Below are positions 20,579 to 31,328 of a stretch of DNA of 34,294 bases, in pieces; position 1 is the stretch's first letter; each line of letters opens with the position of its first letter. The stretch is from Podaxis mareebaensis. Taxonomy: Eukaryota; Basidiomycota; Agaricomycetes; Agaricales; Agaricaceae. The notes beneath the pieces are model-generated. The model did not search any database. It saw only the letters and a program-made list of their open reading frames with translations, and was not told the DNA's origin. The translations under genes and the position numbers were made by a program. The stretch spans positions 1-34,294 of the forward strand of contig JAEUWP010000161.1 in the NCBI GenBank assembly GCA_018524725.1, given 5' to 3'.

Positions 20579-22836
20579 ATGAAATATCTCACATTCCTCG
20601 CCTTCGTTCAGGCGGCCATCGGCGCGGCTGTCACTAGGGACACGAGCACTGTCAAGTCTTTCACCCTTGACGTCGTGAACGCCCAACTCGCTCCTGATGG
20701 TTTCACAAGGAGTACGTGGTTTCCTAGCTTTCAGTAATGATGAGCTGTAGAAGCTGACTTGTCTGTGCTAGGCACTGTTGTTGCGAATGGCCAATACCCC
20801 GGCCCCCCCATTTTGGTCAACAAGGGAGACACTCTCCGTGTCACCATGAACAACAAGCTGGTGCGTTGTGTTTCGCGTCTGCCATTGGAGGAAGATATTG
20901 AGGACTCTTTGGATTATAGACCGATCCAACCATGCGTCGCTCCACATCCCTCAACCTCGACGGTATCTTCTTCAATCAACAGAACATCTTCGAGGAAGGC
21001 GAACCCTTCGTCAATGCTTGCCCCATCGGCCCCAATTCTTCCTTCGTCTATGAAGTTCCTCTCGGCAGTCAAACTGGTACTTTCTGGTACCACTCCGAGT
21101 TGAGCGTGCAATACGTCGATGTAAGCAACTGATCAAAGATCATCTGAGAATCCACAGGCTGACAGAATTCATAGGGATTCCGTGGCCCACTCATCATCTA
21201 TGACCCCTTCGACCCGCATCGGCGCTTGTACGACGTCGATGACGTCAACACCGTACGTCCAGTCTTCCATTCTCTTCTTCACTCACTCACCAGCTTTGGC
21301 CATCTCAGATCATCCAAGTCGGTGACTGGTGGCAGCGGAGCACACTTCCTCTTCTCGATGGCTACGTCGCCACTGGTATTGTGCCCGTCTCGGACTCTGG
21401 TACCGTCAACGGTATCGGTCGCTTCCAGGGCGGACCTGAAGTTCCTTGGGCTGTCATCAATGTCCAGAGGGGCAAACGCTACCGCTTCCGTATCATCAAC
21501 GAGTCCGCTCGCAACGTCTTCACTGTCTCCATTGACAACCATGACATGAGTGAGTATCTTCTGGTATCTTCCAGCAGTTCGTTGTCCTAATTCTCATTCA
21601 TAGCCATCATTGAGGCTGACGGTCAGGCGACCCAACCTCTCACTGTCAAGAAGATTGAAATGCTCGCTGGTCAGCGCTACTCCGTCGTCGTGCGTATTCT
21701 GCCTATCTTGGAAATATACAATAAAGTGGTAACAAATGGACTAGGTCAACGCCAACCAACGCGTTGGCAACTACTGGTTCAATGCTCCCTTCGTTGGTGG
21801 CAACCCAGCCAACAACCTTCACCGTAAGAATTCCATTGTCAAGATTTAAACAGTTTGCTTATTGAAACTGATACAGAGAACGCCACCCTCTCTCGTGCTA
21901 TCTTCCGCTATGCGGGTGCTCCCAAGGTTGACCCCACTACCCCTATGACCCTCGGCCCTGATGATGGTGCTCTCGTTGAGGCTGATCTCCGCCCGCTCGT
22001 CCCCACTAAGGTCCAGGATCCCGATGTCACTCTCACTTTCGACCTCGTCGTCGTGCGTACCCCTTCCATCCATATGACTATATGTTCAGGAAAACTGATC
22101 AGTGCATGCTAGACTACCGGAAAGGCTCAATGGAACATCAACGGCGTTTCCTACCTCCCTCCCAAGACTCCGACCCTTGAGCAAGTTCTCGAAGGCGCTA
22201 CTGAGCAGAACGACTTCAATGTTACTGAGAACACCTTCGTCCTCCCTGCTGACAAGACTGTCGAAATTATCTTCCCGCCCACTGACGATGATGATGCTCA
22301 CCCATTCCATTTGCACGGCGTAAGTCCATGACTGTTTTCTATTCTGGAAGAGAATATCGCTCAATTGGCTTCTGTTAGATGCCACTCCAAGTCATCAAGT
22401 CTATGAGCTCTAACCAGACCAACACCGTCAACCCACTCGTCCGTGATGTGAGTAGTCTTCTCCATTGAATGTTTTCAAATTTTGATGTCGGAATTTCATA
22501 GACCGTCGGTGTCGGAGGCAGTGGCACCACCATCCGCTTCAGGACTGACAACGCCGGTAAGTCCTCACTCAAACGTCGGTCGTTAAAGTCACAATCCTAA
22601 TAACACGACGACTAGGTCCATTCATGTTCCACTGCCACATCTTCTGGCACAAGTTCGCTGGTCTCGTCTCAGTCCAACTCGTTGACCCCGCTGGCGTTAG
22701 GCAAGACGTTCGCGTTAACGACGCCTGGGAGGGCCTCTGCCCTGCGTGAGTTTCCTTCGCACTAGATTATTCCGGAATGAAGTCGCTGACGGAGATTACG
22801 AATAGCTATGATGCTCTCCCCGCTGACCTCCAGTGA
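20579..22836 (+). CDS. Laccase-family multicopper oxidase lacking trinuclear ligands
   Basis: Laccases oxidise phenols at a type 1 copper and reduce O2 at a trinuclear cluster. Thirteen exons (20579-20711, 20772-20860, 20920-21120, 21175-21252, 21309-21549, 21604-21689, 21745-21823, 21877-22052, 22113-22319, 22379-22447, 22502-22556, 22616-22745, 22806-22836) give 524 aa with no stop, normal for the family. Residues 1-17 look like a secretion signal (MKYLTFLAFVQAAIGAA). Domain 1 has TVVANGQYPGPPI and TDPTMRRSTS. Where laccases have HWHG, this protein has N86-L-D88-G; where they have HSH, it has H132-S-E134. Domain 3 keeps HPFHLHG (424-430) and HCHIFWH (477-483), so the type 1 site and the domain 3 half of the cluster remain. 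The YCDG cysteine is Val140 and its usual partner near residue 205 is also absent. The C-terminus LCPAYDALPADLQ is typical. Normal O2-reducing laccase activity is unlikely. Confidence 0.85.
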
Positions 22837-23735
22837 TTGGCTGAGGTTTGGATGAACGTTTTCTTTTAAACATCAATTATATACCAATATTCACATGATC
22901 TGCTTTGTTGAATTGTGGTTTTATATGTGAAGAGAAATAAAGATTATTGCCTTCTCGATATCTTCCATGTTGGCTCGTGATGCTCCTAGCCCGGAACCGG
23001 GACTATCAATCTGCTGCAAGCATCGACTTATACAAGTTTGGTCAGGAGTCTCAGGTCTAATTAGGAAGGAACATCAATGCGAGTGGGGCGTAGACTGGCG
23101 TAGATTAGAGGACTCTCAAGATCTTACCCTTAACATGATCTTGAATGTTACCTCAAGTCCACTGCATCTCACCGATCCCCTCTTATTACCTTTCGCCAGT
23201 GAGGCCGGACGTACAGTCCACGGCGGCCTTTCACCATCATGGATCCAGGTTTCGCCTACTGACGGAAGTTCTCCTGGTACTTGCCCGGTTTTGTATCCGG
23301 TCAGTAGTGTATCCTCGTGTTGAACTTAAAGGTGACTGCAACATTGCTACTCGGGAATGATTTAATTTAGGGGGTACCGAAGTTAGACCCTGTGCGTGCC
23401 TGCCAAACGAACCTTTTTCTCCTGCGTTAAGTATGGGGCGGCAATAATTCACCAGTCCTTACCCGATATGGAGTCCCAGCGCTTAGTGAGCGAGACGCCC
23501 GCTGGAGTTCTCCATCACGGAGAAGATCAAGGCTTTCTATTTGATGCTTCGCGTGATTACCGTGTGATAACCGTGTCTCATGGAAGCTGTCAGGAACTGA
23601 CATATCCTTCCGTCACTTAGTCAAGCTCTTGTCAAATCGGTGCCGGAGAGGCTCCTGAAATAAATACCTCCTCTCACAAGTAGCTCCCCCACCCTCATAT
23701 TCCCCAATTTTTCTCAGTTCTCTTGTTCAAGAGGG
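22837..23735. other. Intergenic between laccase-like gene and gene C
   Basis: An AATAAA-like signal (GAAATAAAGATT near 22932) follows the laccase-like stop by about 95 bp. The middle shows no gene. A TATA-like AAATAAATA near 23658 lies about 75 bp before the gene C start. Confidence 0.5.
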
Positions 23736-25775
23736 ATGTCATTCGATCGAGAAGCCTCCGTGCCACCAATGGCATCATTCAATCCAAGTGCCTTCACCAG
23801 AGAAAGGGAGCCCGATGATCACACTGTTCCTATTGTTCATGATCATATCCCAGCCAACATTGCTTACGAACCTATTCCCCTCAACGCCATCTATGACCGT
23901 GATCCCCCGGCAGCGTCGTCCTATGTGGTACCTCCCTCCTCCAGCATCCACATTCCAAGGCAGGATGCTTATGAGCCTCCACCCACTAGCATCCGGATCC
24001 AGAGGCGTCGTCATAATACCATCCACGATCCTGATTCCTCGACGACCCATGAAGTGCCCCCTTTCCCTAGCACTCACCGCCCGCCTACTAGGCTTCCCTC
24101 TCCCAGTCCTAACATCCATATTCCGAGATACCCTCGTGATACCATCGGAGACCAGGCCAGTTACCCGAGGGCCCATACAGTGCCATCCTCAACGGCCCAT
24201 GAAGTGCCCCCTTTCCCTAGCACTCACCGCCCACCTACTAGGCTCCCCTCTCCTAGTCCTAACATCCACATTCCGAGATACCCTCGCGATACCATCGGAG
24301 ACCAGGCCAGTTACCCAGGGGCCCATACGGTGCCATCCTCGACGGCCCATGAAGTGCCCCCTTTCCCTAGCACTCACCGCCCGCCTACTAGGCTTCCTTC
24401 TCCTAGTCCTAACATCCACATTCCGAGATACCCTCGTGATACCATCGGAGACCAGACCAGTTACCCGGGGGCCCATACAGTGCCATCCCCTCCTAGTATC
24501 CACATTCCTAGAAAACATGCCCTCCATCATCGTATCCGTGATACCATCCATGACCGGCCAGCTACTATCATCCATGATCGTAATATCCCTGATTCCCACT
24601 TCACCTGGCCACATGGGGCCACACCACCACACTCAGGCCCTTTCAATCAACGTCCTCCCTCACCGGTACCCGTACACCCAGTTGCGGGCCATGTTAACCT
24701 GGGGAATATTCACGAAGTCTTGGAGGGCAGGCACTATCCATCCTCTAACTTCGCGTTCCTTCCGCCAGTGGTGGACGTTTTCGTTGGCCAGGTATACCTC
24801 TCTGGTCATTTGCTACTCCCTTCATTATACTTCTTTCGAATCGACCAGGTGTTGAGGGATACAGATTTGACGATTGAGGAAATCACATTCATGGCCGCTC
24901 GCAATTTGGCCAAACGGACAGCAAGAGATACCAAGAAGACATCGAAATCTAAGACCAGTACCACATCAGAAGTCCATGATGATCCTGATCCTCCAAAGCT
25001 GACACCTTCGTACCAAAAGCTCAGGAGAGAGTGGAACAGTATGATTGATAATTTTGTGGAGGAGTGGAGGACTTTGAACATCGTTTCCGCTGTGCTTGTA
25101 CCGTAAGCGTCGCCTTCAATCCTCAGGAATCTGCACCTATGCGTCTTACCACGCCCAGAGGTATCCTAACACTATTTCAGATAAATGGTGCCGCCAACGA
25201 TCCGGTTACTCGAAGTCTTGCTTTCTGGTCCCTCGTTCTGGCATTGTGGAGTTTGGTTTATGGTTGCTTATACATCATTCAGTTTCGGCGAATGTGGACT
25301 GAGTGCACTATGATTGAATGGGCTTTGGTGAGTGTGTTAACTGAAATGTCCTTTGTCAATGCTCAGTCCGTGAATATATAACAGGAAGCAGAGAAAAACG
25401 ACGGGATTTTCTGGAATACATGGGTCATGTTAGCTCTGCCCGCAGTTGCATTGGCCTGGTATGCCTATATTCCTCCATCTCCTCACGGGGAACTCAACCT
25501 CAGATGCAATTTCTAGGTCTCTCCTTGTATTCATCACCTCCGTTCTTTGGTTCATGTGGCGGTCTCGCGCGAATCCTTCACCAGACTTCTCTTTTCCCGT
25601 GGCATCCTCAACAGAACTTGGCTTCCGCATCCTCACATGCGTAATATGTGGGATAGCAACTGGGTACTTCATCCTCGCCCTTATGAGATTCTTTCAGTAT
25701 GGTGCACCCATGACCAGTCGTTGGAGGCGCCACATGAAGGATGTTGTTGCAGATGTCATCCGCCTCAGTGCCTGA
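23736..25775 (+). CDS. Gene C: repeat-bearing member of the A/B/C family
   Basis: Four exons (23736-25102, 25159-25327, 25385-25458, 25517-25775) give 622 aa. Introns are 56, 57 and 58 bp in phases 2, 0, 2, the same places as in genes A and B. The N-terminal 300 residues are Pro/His/Ser-rich and contain a 50-residue unit repeated three times (HEVPPFPSTHRPPTRLPSPS and on). Then come the family helix (LLLPSLYFFRIDQVLRDTDL), a Lys/Ser/Thr linker and EEWRTLNIVSAVLVP. Membrane segments lie around GILTLFQINGAAN, LAFWSLVLALWSLVYGCLYI, WVMLALPAVALAW-LLVFITSVLWFMW and LTCVICGIATGYFILAL. Unlike A it ends soon after the last membrane segment (MKDVVADVIRLSA), without the Pro/Gln tail, and its N-terminus is unrelated to the Asn-rich one of A. 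Function unknown; a membrane location is inferred. Confidence 0.8.
24043..24490 (+). repeat. Three 150 bp tandem repeats in gene C exon 1
   Basis: GAAGTGCCCCCTTTCCCTAG recurs at 24051, 24201 and 24351, an exact period of 150 bp (50 codons). Units differ at only a few bases and the third is followed by a partial unit (CCTCCTAGTATCCACATTCC). Low divergence points to recent expansion or continued homogenisation. Confidence 0.9.
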
Positions 25776-26639
25776 AACGTGATCTCAGCCTCCTTGGACC
25801 TCGGAGTAGTGTGAGGCATGATGTTCGCTTGCTCATAAAACAGCAACTGAACGATCACCCATCACGACTGGATCATGCGACGCTCGCACAAGCATACTTA
25901 CTTAAAGAAGGATGAGTAGGCCTCACAATTAGGGATATACCCTTGATCATTATGTTTTAGCAGTTCATTAGGTTCCATATTGACGCGTATTACTACATGT
26001 ATCATCCTATCCTTAATATCCGTTCGTAGCTTACCTCTTGTCTCATTCCAGTAGCATATGGCACACGGACTCGGACTTTGACTATAAAGTACAGGCCTAG
26101 TGGTAGTAATAGGGGCAGCTTATACTCTTACCTGATCAACGGACAATCTACCTCTCGTTTTTCTCTTCTTTCATCGACGACACCATCTTCCTCCTAGCTT
26201 TCACTCCATCTCCGTATTTGCTTGCTTGTTCTTGGAGAGTTCGACACATGCGAACACCTCAGTTCTGTTTCTGGGTCTGTGGGCGATCACCAAGGCTCTG
26301 GGTGGTACTCCTTGGGTCTCTGTATCAGGTTTATTGGTCACTTGGAACCAAAACGGTTGATGGAAGTAACTGTGCTTGCTATCTTATACCATCACATTCT
26401 ACACTCGAACGTTTGTTGTCGCTACAACTGGAGCCCACTGCGAGGGGTTCCAAGACCAACTCTATCGCCCATCATATCGTGGACCCCAGGATACTGATCC
26501 CTCCCCTCGTCATCTGACAGGAGCAACTCTAGTGACCATACCTGGGAACTAACAAGCAGTATCCAAATAAGTAGAACCAATTCAGAAGAAGCAGCAACGA
26601 ATCCCAGTATAACTAGTCAACCAAGCCGGCCTGCAACAT
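25776..26639. other. Intergenic and left edge of the second Gypsy element
   Basis: A TATA-like TATAAA at 26083-26088 is followed by a pyrimidine-rich tract (about 26150-26170), which looks like a fungal promoter and start region. It could belong to the 5' LTR of the Gypsy element or to a host gene. No LTR repeat of this sequence was found at the other end of the window, so the boundary is not set. Confidence 0.35.
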
Positions 26640-28171
26640 CACGTATACGAACATCAGACATGGATTGACCGAACAATGGTGGGCCAACATGGTACAACAA
26701 ACCCCAAGACCAAGGAGGACCATCACATCATCAACCTTTACCAGCCTCCCCCCGTACCCGGCCACTTCCACCCTCACTGCTCAACAGATCAGCAAACCCA
26801 GCACCGTTCCAATCAGAAACCATTGGATCTTCTCAATACCCACTTCAAGCAGCACAATGGAGCAACTATGGTAGCTCCGAGCCAGCGCCAACACAACACC
26901 CAGTAGGACTGCCCATGCATCAGTATCAGGCACCACAACCACCACCGATACCACAATACCAGGTTCCACCAATGCCACAATACCCAGCATACCAACCTGG
27001 CCTGCCACAAGCTCCAGTGCCACCACCACAGCCTCAAATGCCACAACCGATCTATGTCAACCAGTGCAGCCCTCGTTATATGCCCGCTTGACATGACCAA
27101 GGAGCACCAAAGTTCGACAGCCATCCACGGTCCCTCAAACGGTTTTTTGATGAAATGGAGATACTCAGGAGGGAATGCAGCCTGTCGGAACCAGAACTAA
27201 TCACACATACAATAAGGTACCTCAATGGTGACAACTACGAGATATGGAACAGTTGTCCTGCAGCTCACGATGGGGACTGGCTCTGGTTCTGATGCAGTAT
27301 AACAGTGCTATACCCAGGAGCGGAAGACAAAAACCAATACACAGTGACCAATCTCGAGATCTTTATAGAAAACCAGGTGGCAACACCCATGAGGGATCAG
27401 ATTCAATTCAGTGACTACTACAGGAAGTTCATAGTAATGTCAAACTGGCTTCTGGACCAGGGACACATCTCTCAATGGGAGCACAACAAGATGTTCATGG
27501 CTGGATTCCACATTGACTTCAGAAACCAGCTCTGAACACAACTATGCCTCCAGGACCCACACCACCCACTAGCAGACCCCTGGGACGTCAATGAGGTCAA
27601 ACAGGCAGCCCAATTCTTGCTCAATGGGAATGGATCAGGAGGCATACTTACCCTGGCAGGATCTGAGGCAGCAGCACAGCCACCAGTTCCCAGGGAAACC
27701 TTTGACATGTCCTCTATAGAATGGATCATAATCTCCAACACTTTCATCAACAAGCTGGCAAGTCGACTGGGAGCACCCACCACCAGAATGCATCAGTCTA
27801 ACCTCCAACCGAGCACTCAGCTGGCAGGACCTAGAAGTTGCTTCTCAGGATGTGGATTTTGCTGGGATCCAAAACATCAATTTCAGCAATGCAAGAGACT
27901 CGAAGAATTTTTACAACAAGGCTGGTGCACAAGGAATGCGATGAACCAGATCTGCCTCCCTGATGGGACCCCAGTCACACCGCAAGTAGCCTCCGGCCAG
28001 AATCTCTTGGAATGTATTGAAAACTGGCACAACACTAACCCAGTGACACCCTCTGTTCAAGCTCACCTTCTCGAATCCATGCCCATCAATGATGCCATCA
28101 CCTCAGCTACACTTCAGGATGTGCAAGAATTGCAGTTGCTGGATAATGTGGCAATAGCAGCTCTCAAATGA
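26640..28171 (+). pseudogene. Gypsy gag, broken by TGA codons
   Basis: The N-terminus is Gln/Pro-rich (PQPPPIPQYQVPPMPQYP region, about 26930-27060). The gag core follows: GAPKFDSHPRSLKRFFDEME, then SLSEPELITHTIRYL and DYYRKFIVMSNWLLDQG. TGA codons interrupt it near 27088, 27290 and 27533. The last segment holds a CCHC knuckle CGFCWDPKHQFQQC (CX2CX4HX4C) near 27850-27895 and ends at TGA 28169. The start codon is unclear because no early frame is clean. Confidence 0.7.
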
Positions 28172-29071
28172 CAGGACAATATTAGAAAACAGCTAGGAGT
28201 AACAGGCAAGCCAAAGAATGCTTCCACACTGACTACAAGAACTGCCAGTAGACAAACTTCCCCCTCCAGAAATGAAATACAGCCTGCAACACAAGCACCA
28301 CCAGCCATAGTCCTCACCCCACCAACTGGCAGCTCAGCCTCTCCCGCAATGCAACAACCCCAATACCGATTCTCCATGCCAATAGAAGACCCAGCCATCA
28401 TCCAGAACATCATACAATGAAGCCTTGAAGGAACAATCACGCTCTCACAATGAGAACTTTATGCAATAGCCCCAGATGTCTGGAAATATGTTAAGGATCA
28501 AGTCACCACCTGCCACATACCCACTGGATCAACGGCAGCAGTAACAGCATTGGAAGACACCTCCCTCAATGAAATGCACCATTTCACATTCATGCAGCAA
28601 CAGCTTGCAAGAAATCTGGACTCCCTGGTGGTAGCTAACCAAGTAGAGGATCTTCGAACAATACCACTCGAGCTTGACGGAAAAGAAACAGTCGAAGCAA
28701 TACTAGATGAAGGGTCCCAGATAATCACCATTCGATGGGACATCTGGGAAAGACTAGGGCTGCCACTTCTTGCTGACCAAACCATGGTCATGGAGTCAGC
28801 AAACTCATCAAAGGATGCAACTATAGGGCTACTTTGCGATCTTCCAGCACATATTGGGCAACACACCTTTTATTTACAGGTGCAAGTGTTCCAGAATGCA
28901 TCATATGAGATGCTCCTCGGCTGCCCTTTCCTCACACTCACACAAGCCAGCATCTGCCATTTTGCCAATGGCAACTCCCATCTAACACTCGTTGACCCAA
29001 ATACTCAAGCAGTCATCACCATTCCTACATGCCCTCGCACTCGAGCACCATCACAGCAACAGGGTTTTTAA
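28172..29071 (+). pseudogene. Gypsy gag tail and aspartic protease
   Basis: It continues in the gag frame after the TGA at 28169, with more TGA codons near 28418 and 28451. The protease region is at about 28670-28950: EAILDEGSQIITIRWDIWERL (28695-28760) and SYEMLLGCPFL (28897-28930). It has Asp-Glu-Gly-Ser in place of the usual Asp-Ser/Thr-Gly; I recall DEGS as common in basidiomycete Gypsy proteases. It ends with TAA at 29069-29071, directly after five T, while the next frame (-1) takes over. Confidence 0.65.
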
Positions 29072-31324
29072 ATGTCGAGGATTCAACCATTAACCGTCGA
29101 GGAGACAACTTTCTACCATATATGTTTACAGTTTCAGCTACCACACTCTCTTGTTACATGATCTCTCCACTTTTGTTCACACCCTCTGACTTTCCCCACA
29201 TCCACAAACCACTGGAAATATATGAAATCTCACTAATTAACATAGAGTCTAGCAACCCCATTCTGGAAACAACCAACTATGCCTACAAGAAAGTTGCTAA
29301 TCGAATCAAACCTGTTGCTACCACATTACCTGAAAATTTCTGAATCATTTGCTGCATCCCATGTGACCCACTAGAGACACTCCCAATACTCCCCACACAC
29401 CTGCCAGACTTCATGGAAGGAAAGCACTACACCATGGAAAGAAAACAGGCCATGACAGTAAATGTTGATAGTTTCTTCTGGCCAGAAGAGGAAAAACTTG
29501 CCCACCATCTGATTAGAGAGCAAGAATTGGGCTTTGCGTGGATGGAGGACAAGAAAGGGACATTTTCCACTGAGTATTTCAACCCAATCACTATCCCCAC
29601 CATTGAGCACATACCCTGGGTCCTCAAAAACATCCCCATCCCACCAGGTATCTACCAGCAGGTCATCGATATCATCAAAGCAAAGATTGCAGCTGGCATG
29701 TATGAACCCTCAAGCTCTTCATATCACTCACAGTGGTTCTGTGTGCCAAAGAAGGATGGGAAATCGCTTCACATAGTCCATGATCTACAACCACTAAATG
29801 GAGTCACAATCAAGGATAGCAGCCTTCCACCAACTGTTGAACATTATGTGGAATCATTCGGAGGTCGCGGATGCTATGGAATTTTTGACCTTTTCATCAG
29901 ATTTGACCAGCACTCATTAGCCACAGAGTCTAGGGATCTAACGACTTTCCAAACACCCCTCAGCACCCTTCATCTCACCTCCATTCCAATGGGGTATACC
30001 AACTCCATGCAGATTCAACACAGCGATCTATCCTTTCTCCTCCAGGACAAAATACCTGACATAGCAGCACTGTTTGTCGATGATGTACCAGTCAAGGGAC
30101 CCCCATCATGTTATGAAATTGGGGATGGCTTCAAAACAATACCCAAAAATCTGGGGATCCGAAGATTTGTCTGGGAACATCTTCAAAATGTCAACCATAT
30201 TATTCAGCACATCAAACACACAGGAGGAATGTTCTCAGCACTCAAATCCCACCTTTGCATCCCCTCAGCCATTGTCATGGGACATCTATGTACATACAAA
30301 GGATGGCTTCTGGACACTTCAAGGGTTCAGAAAATCGTCAACTGGCTGCCATGTCAGAATGTTAGTGAAGTATGAGGATTCCTTGGAACCATAGGGACAA
30401 TATGGATCTTTATCAAAAACTTTGTGGTGATTGCACAGCCACTCATTGACCTCACAAGGAAACAGGTCAAATTTGCATTCAGAGAAAAGGAGCAAGCAGC
30501 AGTTGATGAACTGAAGGAGCTAGCATGAAATTCACCAGCCATCCATGCTATCAACTACTCATCCAACCTCAAAGTCATTCTTGCAGTCAACACCTCGTAC
30601 ATTGCAGTTGGATACATCCTATCACAGCTTGGAGAAGATAACAAGTGGTACCCTTCAAGATTCGGATCGATATCACTCAATGATCGCGAAGCACAATACT
30701 CACAAGTGAAGCTGGAGCTGTTCAGGGTGTTCAGAGCATTGAAAGATGTAAAGTTGTGGATTATCAGGGTAAAGAATTTGGTGGTGGAAGTGGACGCAAA
30801 ATACATCAAGGGTATGATCAACAACCTGGACATCCAACCAAGTGCAGCAGTTAATTGCTGGATCTCAGCAATCTTACTCTTCGATTTTCATCTCAGACAT
30901 GTACCAGGGAATGAACATGGACCTGATGGCCTATCCCGATGCCCTAGAGCACCCGAAGACCCCAAGACCATTGATGACTATGAGGAGTGGATTGATAAAG
31001 CCAATGCATTCACATACCAGGATACTCAAGAAAGAACTGATGAACCATGGTGGCCATACACATCAAATACATTCACTATCGAGGTACTCAACGAAACATC
31101 ATCAATGCAAAGCCTATCATACACCTTCGGACAGCCTGCAGACCCTACAAATGCTGCAACTGTACTTGTCAATGAAGACACAAAACACGAGTGAATTCCG
31201 AGTCTTTCAGAACCATCTACTATCATTCCATGATCAGAAAAGGCAAGAGCTCGTGACCTCGAGCTCAAGCAAGTACAGGTGTTCCTCAATGACCCAAAAT
31301 GACCACCCAAAACAACTGAAGAGG
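29029..31324 (+). pseudogene. Gypsy reverse transcriptase and RNase H
   Basis: In the -1 frame relative to the protease. The RT core lies between 29600 and 30375: WFCVPKKDGKSLHIVHDLQP, CYGIFDLFIRFDQHS, SIPMGYTNSMQIQHSD and the catalytic LFVDDV. A connection segment follows (QPLIDLTRKQVKFAFREKEQ), then an RNase H part (VGYILSQLGEDNKWYPSRFG, YSQVKLELFRVFRALKD, LRHVPGNEHGPDGLSR). TGA stops lie near 29341, 30373, 30526, 31192, 31228 and 31300, while the frame stays meaningful across each. The coding sequence stops at the solo LTR at 31325 and resumes in sense at 32704. Confidence 0.8.
31320..31324 (+). repeat. Target site duplication, left copy
   Basis: AGAGG, identical to 32699-32703 on the other side of the solo LTR. 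Confidence 0.85.
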
Positions 31325-31328
31325 TGTT

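Noticed and set aside
24043..24490. CRISPR-like array in the 150 bp repeats
   Set aside because: Units abut without spacers, keep a reading frame and lie in a eukaryotic gene.
23788..24855. Long overlapping frames on both strands in gene C
   Set aside because: The repeat period is a multiple of three and GC-rich, so all frames stay open; only the 23736 frame has the family domain and splice pattern.
25776..26639. 5' LTR of the second Gypsy element matched to 34110-34294 or to the solo LTR
   Set aside because: By eye no repeated block was found between these regions.
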